A stretch of 64,000 bases of DNA from Halomonas llamarensis (GTDB taxonomy: Bacteria > Pseudomonadota > Gammaproteobacteria > Pseudomonadales > Halomonadaceae), in assembly GCF_023555005.1 (NCBI RefSeq), contig NZ_JAMJPJ010000015.1, positions 21,529 through 85,528 on the forward strand. The letters run 5' to 3'. Below are positions 45,139 through 54,103 of this stretch, piece by piece (within the stretch, counting starts at the first letter, position 1; every line of letters starts with the position of its first letter). The notes beneath the pieces were generated by a model that saw only the letters and a list, made by a program, of their open reading frames with translations, was not told the origin of the DNA and did not search any database. The translations under genes were made by a program, and so were the position numbers.

Positions 45139-46791
45139 ATGAAACTTCGCAATAGCAACCTTGATAAGCTGGCTAACGATGATTTCGACGTCCTGATTAT
45201 CGGCGGCGGAATCAACGGTGCCTCAGCGGCGGCAGCGCTGGCGGGCAAAGGGGCCAGAGTAGGTCTGATCGACCGCGGCGATTTTGCCGGCAGCACCAGC
45301 ATGCATTCTTCCAACCTAGTTTGGGGTGGCATCAAGTATATGGAGAGTAAAGATTTCGGCCTGGTGCGTAAATTATGCAAAAGCCGTAATCATCTGATCA
45401 AAAACTATCCTTCCACCGTGGAAGAGATCCGCTTTCTGACCACCATCAGCAAAGGGTTTCGCCATCACCCCAGCTACCTTTACGCGGGCACCTGGCTTTA
45501 CTGGCTGATGGGCGATGCGTTTACCAAGATTCCCAAGCTGTTTACCCCTAAGGGAATCAAGAATTCTGAACCTACCGTGAACACCGAGAATGCCCTGGGT
45601 GGCTTTGAGTATTCCGATGCCATCCTGCACGACAACGATGCACGCTTTGTTTTCAACTTCATTCGTCACGCCATCGACTATGGCGCCAGCATTGCTAACT
45701 ATGTGGAATCCAACGGGGCGTCGTATGAGGATGGCCGCTGGGTCGTCCAGGCGCGTAACGTGATTGACGGCTCAACCTTCCCGATCCGCGCCAAGGTACT
45801 GGTCAACGCGGCAGGGCCCTGGGTGGATCATCACAACAAGTTGACCGGCCAGCAGACACAGCACCAGCACCTTTACTCCAAAGGCATTCACTTGATTGTG
45901 CCACAACTAACCGACACCAAACGTGTGCTGGCCTTTTTTGCCGACGACGGGCGTCTGTTCTTCGTGATCCCGATGGGTAACCGCACCTGCATCGGCACCA
46001 CAGACACGCATATGGAAAACCCTGAGGTGGATGTCACGCAGGAAGACGTGGACTTTGTGTTGGAAAACATCAATACACGGCTAACCCTGGAAAAGCCCAT
46101 AACTACCGCAGATATTATTTCTACCCGCTGTGGTGTGCGCCCGCTGGCCATCAAGTCGAGTAAAGGCAAAGACCGGGATTTCCAGCAGTTATCGCGTAAG
46201 CATGTGGTTGACACTAACCCAGATAGCGCCCATATCAGTATTTTTGGCGGTAAGCTAACTGACTGCTTGAACGTTGGCGATGAAATCACTGAAGAAGTGT
46301 TGCGTCTTGGCGTTGATATCCCCTTCCCTGATTACAAATGGTATGGCGAGCCGCCTGAAGCCATGAAGCATGAATTCATGCAACAAGCCGAACGCATGGG
46401 ATTGGACGACATGACGCCTGCCACCTCGTCTGAACCGCTCAGCAAGCGCTTGTGGCGGCGTTATGCCGCACAGGCACTCGATATGCTTGAGCAGATTCGC
46501 CAGGACCCACGTGAAGCTGAACTGCTGATTGAGGGCACCGAGTATATCCGCTGCGAACTGCGCCAAGCCCACCGTAGCGAAATGATCACGAAGCTAGACG
46601 ACTTTCTCCGTCGCCGCGCCAAAATTTCCTTGGTGGTGCCGCATGAAGAATTGCAACATTCGGAAGGCTTACGCGAGGCCTGCCACATGCTGTTTGGGGA
46701 TGAGGCGGAAACACGCTTTAACGAGTATTTTGATAGCGTTCAAGACATTACCCGCTTTACTCAGCACGCCACAACACGTGTCAGCGCATAA
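45139..46791 (+). CDS. glpD: Aerobic glycerol-3-phosphate dehydrogenase
   Basis: 550-residue FAD flavoprotein of the inner membrane that oxidises glycerol-3-phosphate to dihydroxyacetone phosphate and feeds the quinone pool. The FAD motif is VLIIGGGINGASAA; SSNLVWGGIKYME, TIGTTDTH-type CIGTTDTHM and FGGKLTD are typical GlpD features. ATG 45139 is chosen because the FAD fold starts soon after; its ribosome site is weak, and the frame is open from 45055. It converges with glpK at a shared terminator. Confidence 0.93.
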   Translation: MKLRNSNLDKLANDDFDVLIIGGGINGASAAAALAGKGARVGLIDRGDFAGSTSMHSSNLVWGGIKYMESKDFGLVRKLCKSRNHLIKNYPSTVEEIRFLTTISKGFRHHPSYLYAGTWLYWLMGDAFTKIPKLFTPKGIKNSEPTVNTENALGGFEYSDAILHDNDARFVFNFIRHAIDYGASIANYVESNGASYEDGRWVVQARNVIDGSTFPIRAKVLVNAAGPWVDHHNKLTGQQTQHQHLYSKGIHLIVPQLTDTKRVLAFFADDGRLFFVIPMGNRTCIGTTDTHMENPEVDVTQEDVDFVLENINTRLTLEKPITTADIISTRCGVRPLAIKSSKGKDRDFQQLSRKHVVDTNPDSAHISIFGGKLTDCLNVGDEITEEVLRLGVDIPFPDYKWYGEPPEAMKHEFMQQAERMGLDDMTPATSSEPLSKRLWRRYAAQALDMLEQIRQDPREAELLIEGTEYIRCELRQAHRSEMITKLDDFLRRRAKISLVVPHEELQHSEGLREACHMLFGDEAETRFNEYFDSVQDITRFTQHATTRVSA

Positions 46792-46832
46792 AAAACCCCG
46801 GGCAGTATGGCACTGCCTGGGGTATCTTTTTT
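46790..46832. terminator. Bidirectional terminator between glpD and glpK
   Basis: A 12-bp stem (ACCCCGGGCAGT/ACTGCCTGGGGT, one G-U pair) is flanked by six A on the left and a T-run on the right, so it can act on both convergent transcripts. Confidence 0.85.
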
Positions 46833-46854
46833 AGCTTCAGCGTTCAGTGAGCCG

Positions 46855-48339
46855 CTATACTGAGCGCACTCGGGCCACTGCATCTAACCATCCTTGATAG
46901 AGATGCTCACGTGTCGCTTCTTCCATGCTGGGTACGAAACTTTTTTCGCAGCGCCAAAGTTGCTCGATTTCATCGAGATCGGTATACCAGCCAAGGCGTA
47001 AACCGGCCAGATAGGCGGCGCCAAGAGCCGTTGTCTCAAGTATTGCCGGACGATCCACTTCTACGCCCAGCATATCGGCCAAGAACTGCATAACCCAGTT
47101 ATTCTTGACCATACCGCCATCAACTCGCAGCTTGCCCGAGGTAGCCGACATATCATCGCTCATACAGCGTTCCAGGTCGCGCGTCTGATAACAGACCGCC
47201 TGCAATCCGGCGGCCACAATTTCGGCAATGCCCGTGTCCCGTGTCAAGCCAAAGATGGCTCCCCGCGCCTTTGGATCCCAATGTGGGGCACCTAAACCGG
47301 TAAAAGCAGGTACCAAATAGACGCTATGGCCACTGCGAGTCTCGCGAGCTAATGCTTCAGTCTCCGCCGCATCTGCAAACAGATTGAGCCCATCCCGTAA
47401 CCACTGCACCGTAGCACCGGCGACAAAGATGCTTCCCTCCATGGCATAGGTAGGCTTGCCGTTTAGACGATAGGCTATGGTGGTCAGCAGGCGGTTACGT
47501 GACGTGGCGGGCTCATCGCCCGTATTGACGATCATAAAACAACCGGTACCGTACGTACTTTTTCCCATCCCTGGCGTAAAACATGCCTGCCCAAACAACG
47601 CAGCCTGCTGGTCACCGGCCACCCCAGCAATCGGCAACTCAACTCCCAACCAACTTGCGTCAACCATCCCAAAATCATCGCTTGAATCTTTGACTTCGGG
47701 CAGTAATGAGGCCGGTATATTGAATAGCGCAAGCAGCTCATCATCCCACTGCTGTGTATGGATATTAAACAGTGCCGTACGTGAGGCATTAGTCGCATCT
47801 GTGACATGGCGCTGCCCGTTGGTCAAACGCCAGATCAAAAAGCTATCGACGGTGCCAAAAGCAAGCTCACCGCGTTCAGCTCGCTCACGAGCACCTTCCA
47901 CATGATCGAGTATCCAAGCCAGTTTAGTGGCAGAAAAATAGGGGTCTATCAATAGCCCCGTGCGGGCTTGCATCGTGTCGGTATGCCCCTCATCACGCAA
48001 GGTCTTACACAGATCGGCGGTGCGCCGATCTTGCCAAACAATCGCGTTATATATGGGTTCGTTGGTGACTCTATCCCATAAAACTGTCGTTTCGCGCTGG
48101 TTGGTAATGCCAATACCGTCTATCTGCTCAACGCTGGCATCGGCTTTCACCAATACCTCTCTACACGTGGCGATAACGGAATCCCAGATGTCTTCAGGAT
48201 TGTGTTCAATCCAGCCATCCTGGGGAAAATGTTGAGGGAATTCTTGCTGCGCCACTGCCGCTACTTGGCCTTGTCGATCAAACAGGATGGCGCGGGAACT
48301 GGTGGTACCTTGATCAATGGCGAGGATAAAAGAAGACAT
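46855..48339 (-). CDS. glpK: Glycerol kinase
   Basis: 494-residue FGGY kinase that phosphorylates glycerol to glycerol-3-phosphate. The phosphate loop [23 protein letters not shown], the WQDRRTAD segment and the late [16 protein letters not shown] motif are all present. I start at ATG 48339 ([11 protein letters not shown]) rather than the upstream 48381. Together with the ABC importer and GlpD it gives a full glycerol pathway; no glpF channel is seen here. Confidence 0.96.
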   Translation of the reverse strand: MSSFILAIDQGTTSSRAILFDRQGQVAAVAQQEFPQHFPQDGWIEHNPEDIWDSVIATCREVLVKADASVEQIDGIGITNQRETTVLWDRVTNEPIYNAIVWQDRRTADLCKTLRDEGHTDTMQARTGLLIDPYFSATKLAWILDHVEGARERAERGELAFGTVDSFLIWRLTNGQRHVTDATNASRTALFNIHTQQWDDELLALFNIPASLLPEVKDSSDDFGMVDASWLGVELPIAGVAGDQQAALFGQACFTPGMGKSTYGTGCFMIVNTGDEPATSRNRLLTTIAYRLNGKPTYAMEGSIFVAGATVQWLRDGLNLFADAAETEALARETRSGHSVYLVPAFTGLGAPHWDPKARGAIFGLTRDTGIAEIVAAGLQAVCYQTRDLERCMSDDMSATSGKLRVDGGMVKNNWVMQFLADMLGVEVDRPAILETTALGAAYLAGLRLGWYTDLDEIEQLWRCEKSFVPSMEEATREHLYQGWLDAVARVRSV

Positions 48340-48361
48340 AATATATTCGCTTTGTTGTATG

Positions 48362-48389
48362 TTTTTTCGGATAAAGATCATTTTTTCGT
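48362..48389. promoter_or_regulatory. Candidate GlpR sites upstream of glpK
   Basis: Two TTTTTTCG runs (48362-48369 and 48381-48388) lie 19 bp apart, 23-50 bp from the glpK start. The second contains the TTTTCGT core found upstream of glpS and glpR. DeoR-type regulators often use such TTTCG repeats. Confidence 0.4.
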
Positions 48390-48506
48390 TTTATTATAGT
48401 TCAAGGCTACTCTTGCCGCTTCGGATGCTCAAGTGTGAAAGCATCTGCACCTCAACACATCGCTAAGCCGTACATGCCATCCCATTTGCTATAAGAAATA
48501 TACGTG

Positions 48507-49265
48507 TCACGCTAAGTAAAGCGCTACGTCGTGTTGCGTTAGTAAACGCTGAACCGCCTCCGGTGGTTTCCGGTCGGTGAACAAGGCGTCTAGTTGAGAA
48601 ATATTGCCTTGGCGCACCATGGGGTTACGGTGAAATTTGGAGTAATCGGCGGCGAGATAAACACGCCGCGAATTAGCAATAATCGCTTGCGCAACACGTA
48701 CTTCTTGATAATCGAACTCCAACAGCGAACCATCTTCATCGATACCACTGATCCCGATGATGCTGTAATCCACTTTAAATTGGTTAATAAAGTCAATGGT
48801 GGCTTCTCCAATGATACCGCCATCCCGCGAGCGCACCTGTCCACCGGCCACAATGACGGTAAAGTCTTCTTTGTGCTGCAAAATCGCCGCAACATTGAGG
48901 TTGTTCGTGATAATTTCTAGGCCTTGGTGGTCTAAAAGTGCCTGTGCTACGACCTCATTGCTGGTGCCGATATTGATAAATAGCGACGAGTGATCAGGAA
49001 TATGCTGAGCCAAGCAATGGGCAATTCGCTCCTTCTCGGCAAGATGCAAGGTTTTACGCGTACTGTAAGCCGTATTCACCGTGCTGGATTCGATGCCAGC
49101 GCCGCCATGAACGCGCCGCAAACGACCTTCGTTGGCGAGTGCGTTTAAATCACGGCGAATCGTTTGCGGCGTCACAGCGAAATAATCGGTGAGTTGCTCA
49201 ATGCTCATATAGCCGTGCTGGCGCACCAGCTCGACAATCGCATCTTGGCGGTATTGTTGTTTCAT
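48507..49265 (-). CDS. glpR: DeoR-family repressor GlpR
   Basis: 252 residues. The N-terminal DeoR helix-turn-helix contains [23 protein letters not shown] followed by [11 protein letters not shown]. The C-terminal DeoRC sugar-phosphate sensor has the [25 protein letters not shown] and KFHRNPMVR segments of GlpR. It lies upstream of glpK on the same strand and should be induced by glycerol-3-phosphate to relieve repression of the glycerol genes. Confidence 0.92.
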   Translation of the reverse strand: MKQQYRQDAIVELVRQHGYMSIEQLTDYFAVTPQTIRRDLNALANEGRLRRVHGGAGIESSTVNTAYSTRKTLHLAEKERIAHCLAQHIPDHSSLFINIGTSNEVVAQALLDHQGLEIITNNLNVAAILQHKEDFTVIVAGGQVRSRDGGIIGEATIDFINQFKVDYSIIGISGIDEDGSLLEFDYQEVRVAQAIIANSRRVYLAADYSKFHRNPMVRQGNISQLDALFTDRKPPEAVQRLLTQHDVALYLA

Positions 49266-49316
49266 GATGGCCCAGCCCGTTCGTTATGTGTCTATTAGCA
49301 TGACCATAGATTAACA

Positions 49317-49326
49317 AAATTTTCGT
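49317..49326. promoter_or_regulatory. Candidate GlpR autoregulatory site
   Basis: AAATTTTCGT, identical to 38716-38725 before glpS, about 50 bp upstream of the glpR start. Confidence 0.4.
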
Positions 49327-49396
49327 ATTCACATAGTATAAACACGGCGATCTCAACCAAGCAGGAAAGCGTCATGAAACAGTCCCGAAAATGCCA

Positions 49397-49546
49397 TTAG
49401 TACTGGTTTTCCGGTGGAGGCTTTTGGCCATTTTTTTTGTGATTGCGGTCTTTGCGACGCTGTCGTGCCAACGCATTACCGTTGGCTAATTGAACCAAAA
49501 ACTCAATCTCGGCGTCATTTAAAGGCTGGCGATTGCGTGGCGACAT
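49397..49546 (-). CDS. Small basic protein of unknown function
   Basis: 49 codons on the minus strand from ATG 49546, with TAGGAG at ideal spacing. The peptide begins MSPRNRQPLNDAEIEFL, has a short amphipathic helix (FLVQLANGNALARQR) and a Lys/Arg/Asn-rich tail ending KPPPENQY. It resembles a small nucleic-acid-binding or ribosome-associated protein in composition only; I do not recognise the family. The strong ribosome site and biased composition make it a likely real gene. Confidence 0.6.
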   Translation of the reverse strand: MSPRNRQPLNDAEIEFLVQLANGNALARQRRKDRNHKKNGQKPPPENQY

Positions 49547-49694
49547 GGCGCACAACTCCTAAGGGTAAATCGCCACATTAACGTTCCCACATGACGCTTC
49601 GGTGAAGGGGTAATGACGCCTTCATTTGCTTCATTAAGTGTCATAAGCGCAACGGCGGTTCTCTACCCGCAAAACAATTACCCCCTTCTCGAAA

Positions 49695-49751
49695 ACGTCA
49701 TAAAACCCTCACGGAACTGACGCCCAACGGTCATGAGAGAACGGCTACATT
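49695..49751 (+). promoter_or_regulatory. Pho-box-like promoter of the ugp operon
   Basis: ACGTCATAAAACCCTCAC (49695-49712) matches the E. coli Pho-box consensus at 14 of 18 positions, with TCA triplets 11 bp apart. A further TCA at 49731 stays in the same 11-bp register, and a -10-like TACATT lies at 49746-49751. This is the layout of PhoB-activated promoters and fits a glycerol-3-phosphate importer. Confidence 0.6.
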
Positions 49752-49791
49752 AATCGTTGTCTTTTTGGCTCATCACTTTTGGCGTCATTTC

Positions 49792-50940
49792 ATGATTCAG
49801 CTTAATCACGTCAGCAAATCCTGGGGCACCACCACGGCCGTCGACCGCATTAGCTTTGCCATCGACCCGGGGCAATTTGTCATTCTTCTAGGGCCATCCG
49901 GCTGCGGTAAATCGACCACCTTACGTATGATCGCGGGCCTTGAGCAGGCAAGCCAAGGCCGCATTCACCTCCACCAACGTGATGTCACTGATTTACCGCC
50001 CGGCGACCGCGGCCTAAGCATGGTGTTTCAGTCCTATGCTTTGTTTCCCCATCTAAGCGTTGCCGACAATATCGTGTTCGGCCTGCGTAGCCGCAAAGTA
50101 CCGAAGGCAGAAAGGCGCCAGCACCTTAAGCGCGTAGCAAAGCTGGTGGATCTAACCGCCTACCTTAACCGCAAGCCTTCCCAGCTATCAGGCGGTCAAC
50201 GTCAGCGTGTGGCATTGGCGCGGGCCATCATTTCCGAGCACCCGATTTGCCTGATGGATGAGCCCCTCTCCAACCTTGATGCGCGACTACGCGGTGAGAT
50301 GCGCCGTGAAATCAAGGCGCTGCAGACACGCCTTGATATGACCGTCGTGTATGTCACCCATGACCAGGTCGAAGCCATGAGCATGGGGGATCGCGTCATT
50401 CTGATGGAGAACGGCCGTATTGTGCAGGATGATTCGCCGGAACAGCTTTATCGATATCCCACCTCGACCTTTGCCGCCAGCTTTATCGGCAGCCCAGCGA
50501 TGAATCTCCTCGCGCTGGAAGACGGTGAGCATGGAGCGTCCGTACAAGGCGAATCGAGTACCACTGTTGCACCCAGGGCCGCTGTTGGGGGCCATTTGGG
50601 CATTCGCCCGGAAGACATCACGCTGCATGCCCCCTCGGCGGTGGGTATTCCTGCCACCGTGATCGATAGCGAATATTTGGGTGCCGATACCATCGGGCGT
50701 TTTCGCGTTGGCGATCAGACAGTGCGCGTACGCCTTGCAGGCCAACATCCCTTGCCAGTCGGGCAGTTGTTTCGTCTTAGCTGGCCCGTAAAGGCGACAC
50801 ATGTGTTTGGGCAAGACAGCCTACGCCGTGACGATATACACCCCCTGCCTTTTTCCGCGGTTCCTGACCGCTTAAGCGACAATGGCGATGCCACGCCGAT
50901 GCCATCCGAACGTATCACCCTCGATTCATCCGCTTCTTAG
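49792..50940 (+). CDS. ugpC: sn-Glycerol-3-phosphate ABC importer ATP-binding protein UgpC
   Basis: 382-residue ATPase with canonical motifs: GPSGCGKST, Q-loop FQSYALFP, LSGGQRQRVA, CLMDEPLSNLD and YVTHDQVEA. A C-terminal MalK/UgpC-type TOBE domain follows (from about 235). It is first in the operon, unlike E. coli ugpBAECQ, and lacks a clear ribosome site at ATG 49792. Substrate choice between G3P and a sugar rests on UgpB and the Pho box. Confidence 0.85.
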   Translation: MIQLNHVSKSWGTTTAVDRISFAIDPGQFVILLGPSGCGKSTTLRMIAGLEQASQGRIHLHQRDVTDLPPGDRGLSMVFQSYALFPHLSVADNIVFGLRSRKVPKAERRQHLKRVAKLVDLTAYLNRKPSQLSGGQRQRVALARAIISEHPICLMDEPLSNLDARLRGEMRREIKALQTRLDMTVVYVTHDQVEAMSMGDRVILMENGRIVQDDSPEQLYRYPTSTFAASFIGSPAMNLLALEDGEHGASVQGESSTTVAPRAAVGGHLGIRPEDITLHAPSAVGIPATVIDSEYLGADTIGRFRVGDQTVRVRLAGQHPLPVGQLFRLSWPVKATHVFGQDSLRRDDIHPLPFSAVPDRLSDNGDATPMPSERITLDSSAS

Positions 50941-50948
50941 GAGTTCTT

Positions 50949-52232
50949 ATGCGTACCCGACTTCCTTTCGCGTTGAGCACCCTCGCCGCCGGTTTACTTA
51001 GCACCCAGAGCGCACTGGCTAATAATCCGGTTGAGCTGACCATGTACTACCCAGTTGCCGTCGGCGGTGAGCTTACCGCCGTCGTTGACGGTCTTGTCGA
51101 AGATTTTGAAGCCCAACATCCCGACATCAACGTCGATGCCATCTATGCTGGCAATTATGACGACACTCGTGTTCGGGCCATGTCCGCCATCGAAGCAGGC
51201 GAAGCCCCGCAACTATCAGTCATGTTCTCTATCGACCTTTACGAACTGCTGGAACAAGACGCCATCATGGCCTTTGATGAGGTTATCAAAACCGATGAAG
51301 AACGTGCTTGGTTAGATAGCTTCTACCCGGCCCTGATGGAAAATGGCCAAGTTGGCGGAAAGACGTATGGGATTCCTTTCCAGCGCTCCACCATCGTCAT
51401 GTACTGGAATAAAGAAGCCTTTGCTGACGCGGGTCTAGACCCAGACACACCACCGGAAAACTGGGAAGAGATGGCCCAAATGGCAGCCGCCGTGCGTGAC
51501 GCCTCAAACGAGGGACAATGGGGTGTGATGATCCCGTCGACCGGCTACCCGTACTGGATGTTTCAGGCATTGGCGTTCCAGAACGGACATCGCCTGATGA
51601 GTGCTGATGGCACGAAGGCCTACTTTGACGACCCGGCTGCCGTCGAAGCACTGGAATACTGGGTGTCTTTGGCTGGCAAACACAACGCCATGCCCGATGG
51701 GGCCTTGGAGTGGGGCACACTGCGGCAGAATTTTCTTGAGCAGTCCACCGCCATGATGTGGCACTCCACCGGCAATTTAACAGCGGTACGCAACCAGGCC
51801 GACTTTGATTTCGGCGTGGCCATGTTACCGATGAAAACACAACGCGGAAGCCCAACCGGGGGCGGCAACTTTTATCTTTTCAAGGACAGCAGTGAAGAAG
51901 AGCAACGGGCCGCGATGACCTTTATCCGCTGGATGACAGCGCCCGAGCGTGCCGCTACTTGGTCGATTGAAACCGGTTACATGGGCGTCAGCCCCGATGC
52001 TTACGCCACGGACGCGCTAGAAGCGTACGTTGAGACGTTCTCGCCAGCCGCCGTTGCGCGCAATCAGTTAGCGCATGCCACGGCCGAGCTTTCCACCTAC
52101 CAAGGCGGGCGCATTCGCCAGGCACTCGACAATGCGATACAGGCCGCCCTCACTGGGCAAATGACACCTGCCGACGCTCTCGCGCAAGCGCAACGTGAAG
52201 CCGAAAGAGTTTTACAGCGTTACACACGTTAA
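50949..52232 (+). CDS. ugpB: sn-Glycerol-3-phosphate-binding periplasmic protein UgpB
   Basis: 427 residues. The signal peptide is about 1-24 (cleaved near ALANNP). The mature protein has the UgpB pattern: a YYPVAVGGELTAVVDGLVEDFEAQHPDI start, YAGNYDDTRVRAMSAIEAGEAP, and GIPFQRSTIVMYWNKEAF. GGAGTTCTT precedes the ATG, eight bases after ugpC. A terminator-like hairpin follows it. Confidence 0.85.
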   Translation: MRTRLPFALSTLAAGLLSTQSALANNPVELTMYYPVAVGGELTAVVDGLVEDFEAQHPDINVDAIYAGNYDDTRVRAMSAIEAGEAPQLSVMFSIDLYELLEQDAIMAFDEVIKTDEERAWLDSFYPALMENGQVGGKTYGIPFQRSTIVMYWNKEAFADAGLDPDTPPENWEEMAQMAAAVRDASNEGQWGVMIPSTGYPYWMFQALAFQNGHRLMSADGTKAYFDDPAAVEALEYWVSLAGKHNAMPDGALEWGTLRQNFLEQSTAMMWHSTGNLTAVRNQADFDFGVAMLPMKTQRGSPTGGGNFYLFKDSSEEEQRAAMTFIRWMTAPERAATWSIETGYMGVSPDAYATDALEAYVETFSPAAVARNQLAHATAELSTYQGGRIRQALDNAIQAALTGQMTPADALAQAQREAERVLQRYTR

Positions 52233-52246
52233 GCACCAAACGACAT

Positions 52247-52286
52247 GGCTCCCCCAATGAAGTGACGCGTGGGGAGCCTTTTCTTT
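52247..52286 (+). terminator. Terminator-like hairpin between ugpB and ugpA
   Basis: GGCTCCCC (52247-52254) and GGGGAGCC (52271-52278) form an 8-bp stem followed by TTTTCTTT. In mid-operon this would cut permease expression relative to the binding protein. Confidence 0.7.
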
Positions 52287-52330
52287 GATGATCGATGGCG
52301 CTCGCCTCGACCCAACGTAAGAGGTGTGAC

Positions 52331-53218
52331 ATGCGTTCGTTGGATGCGCATCGCGGTATGCAGCTTTATGGCGTGTTGTTGCTGCTACCGGCGGTGATTC
52401 TCCTCATCACGTTTGCCTACCTACCCACGGCTACCACGCTGATCAACAGCCTCTATATACCCAGCTTTCGTGGAGAACCGCGAACGTTCGTGGGGCTGGA
52501 AAACTACCAGGAGCTGCTCTCCGACCCCGCTTTTTGGCAGGTGGCCCGCAATAACCTTCTCTATGGCCTTGGCACCATTCCTACCTCCATTGCGCTAGCC
52601 CTTGGAATGGCGCTACTGGTTAACGCACGCCTGCCCGGTCGCGGCCTGGTTCGCATGGCGTATTTTACCCCCACTATTTTGCCGATGATCGCGGCGGCCA
52701 ATATCTGGATGTTTTTCTACGCGCCGCAGATCGGTTTGTTTAACAAACTACTTTCGATAGTGGGTATTAACGGCATCAACTGGCTGGGTGACCCCAACGT
52801 GGCGTTAAGTTCGATAATCGTGATGAGCGTTTGGAAAGAAGCCGGCTTTTTCATGATCTTTTATCTCGCCGCCTTGCAGGGCATGGCCCCGGAGCTCAAA
52901 GAAGCGGCCGATCTGGAAGGCACGAGCCGTTGGAGCTTTTTCTGGCGCGTCACGTTTCCTCTCTTGATGCCGACCACGCTATTTGTGTTGATCAATGCCC
53001 TCATCAACGCGGTTAGGGTCGTGGATCACCTGTTTATTCTCACCAAGGGTGGCCCCAATAACGCCACAAACTTGTTGCTTTATTACGTTTACGAAAACGC
53101 GTTTTCATTTTTTGACCGCACCTACGCCGCCACCATTACCGTGGTGATATTGCTGGTGCTTGCCCTGGTGGCAACGCTCAAGTTCGCGGTTCTCGACCGC
53201 CGAACCCACTATCAATAG
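52331..53218 (+). CDS. ugpA: sn-Glycerol-3-phosphate ABC importer permease UgpA
   Basis: 295-residue six-helix permease. The EAA loop is KEAADLEGTSRWSFFWRVTFPLL, and the LTKGGPNNATNLLLYYVYENAF stretch before the last helix is typical of UgpA/MalF-type proteins. AAGAGGTG precedes ATG 52331. It pairs with UgpE. Confidence 0.87.
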   Translation: MRSLDAHRGMQLYGVLLLLPAVILLITFAYLPTATTLINSLYIPSFRGEPRTFVGLENYQELLSDPAFWQVARNNLLYGLGTIPTSIALALGMALLVNARLPGRGLVRMAYFTPTILPMIAAANIWMFFYAPQIGLFNKLLSIVGINGINWLGDPNVALSSIIVMSVWKEAGFFMIFYLAALQGMAPELKEAADLEGTSRWSFFWRVTFPLLMPTTLFVLINALINAVRVVDHLFILTKGGPNNATNLLLYYVYENAFSFFDRTYAATITVVILLVLALVATLKFAVLDRRTHYQ

Positions 53219-53245
53219 ATCGCTAACCGTCAGGTTGAAACTCTC

Positions 53246-54097
53246 ATGCGCCCTGCAACTGCCTCTACACCTAACGCGTTTACCTTCACGAGCCTGCGCT
53301 TACCCAGCCTGGAAACACTGGCGGCTTGGTTACTGGCACTGATCTGGATTTTTCCTCTCCTTTACGCCTTTTGGGCGGCCTTCCATCCGCCCGCCTTTAT
53401 GGTGACGTTTGATCTAACCGCGCCATTGACGTTTTCCAACATGATCGACGCATGGACGCAGGCGCCCTTTGCGCGTTATTACCTTAATACTTTTGCGCTG
53501 GTCACTGGTGTGGTACTGGCGCAGTTCGTGGTATGTACGTTGGCCGGCTTTGCGTTTGCCCGCTTTCCAATTCCGGGCAAAAATCTGCTCTTCATGCTGG
53601 TGCTGATCCAGCTGTTTGTCTTTCCTGAAGTATTGATTGTTGAAAACTATCGCATCGCCAGCGAGCTGGGCTTGATCGACACACTCACCGGTGTGGGATT
53701 GCCCTACGTCGCCAGCGCGTTTGGCATCTTTCTTTTACGTCAAACGTTCAAGACCATTCCTCGCGAGCTTGAGGACGCCGCACGAATCGAAGGCTGCGGC
53801 TGGATGGCGATTCTTTGGAAAGTCTACGTGCCATTAGCCAAACCCACCTATTTGGCGTATGGGCTCGTCTCAATCAGCCACCACTGGAATAATTTTCTCT
53901 GGCCGCTGGTGGTCACGAACTCAGTGGAAAGTCGCCCATTGACGGTGGGCCTTGGAGTTTTCTCAGCACCGGAAACTGGCGTGAACTGGGCAACCGTCAG
54001 CGCCGCCACCCTACTCAGCATCGCCCCGCTATTAGTGGCCTTTTTGCTGTTTCAGCGTCAGTTTGTGCAATCATTTTTACGCTCGGGCATTCGCTAG
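53246..54097 (+). CDS. ugpE: sn-Glycerol-3-phosphate ABC importer permease UgpE
   Basis: 283-residue MalG/UgpE-type permease with six helices and the EAA loop ELEDAARIEGCGWMAILWKVYVPL. Late features such as SHHWNNFLWPLVVT match UgpE. The operon ends here; no ugpQ phosphodiesterase gene follows. It converges on the RND pump gene with a six-base gap. Confidence 0.87.
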   Translation: MRPATASTPNAFTFTSLRLPSLETLAAWLLALIWIFPLLYAFWAAFHPPAFMVTFDLTAPLTFSNMIDAWTQAPFARYYLNTFALVTGVVLAQFVVCTLAGFAFARFPIPGKNLLFMLVLIQLFVFPEVLIVENYRIASELGLIDTLTGVGLPYVASAFGIFLLRQTFKTIPRELEDAARIEGCGWMAILWKVYVPLAKPTYLAYGLVSISHHWNNFLWPLVVTNSVESRPLTVGLGVFSAPETGVNWATVSAATLLSIAPLLVAFLLFQRQFVQSFLRSGIR

Positions 54098-54103
54098 GCT
54101 TCA

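Noticed and set aside
38779..46791. Maltose or other sugar ABC operon
   Set aside because: The DUF2160 gene, the large binding protein and the linked glpD, glpK and glpR genes point to glycerol.
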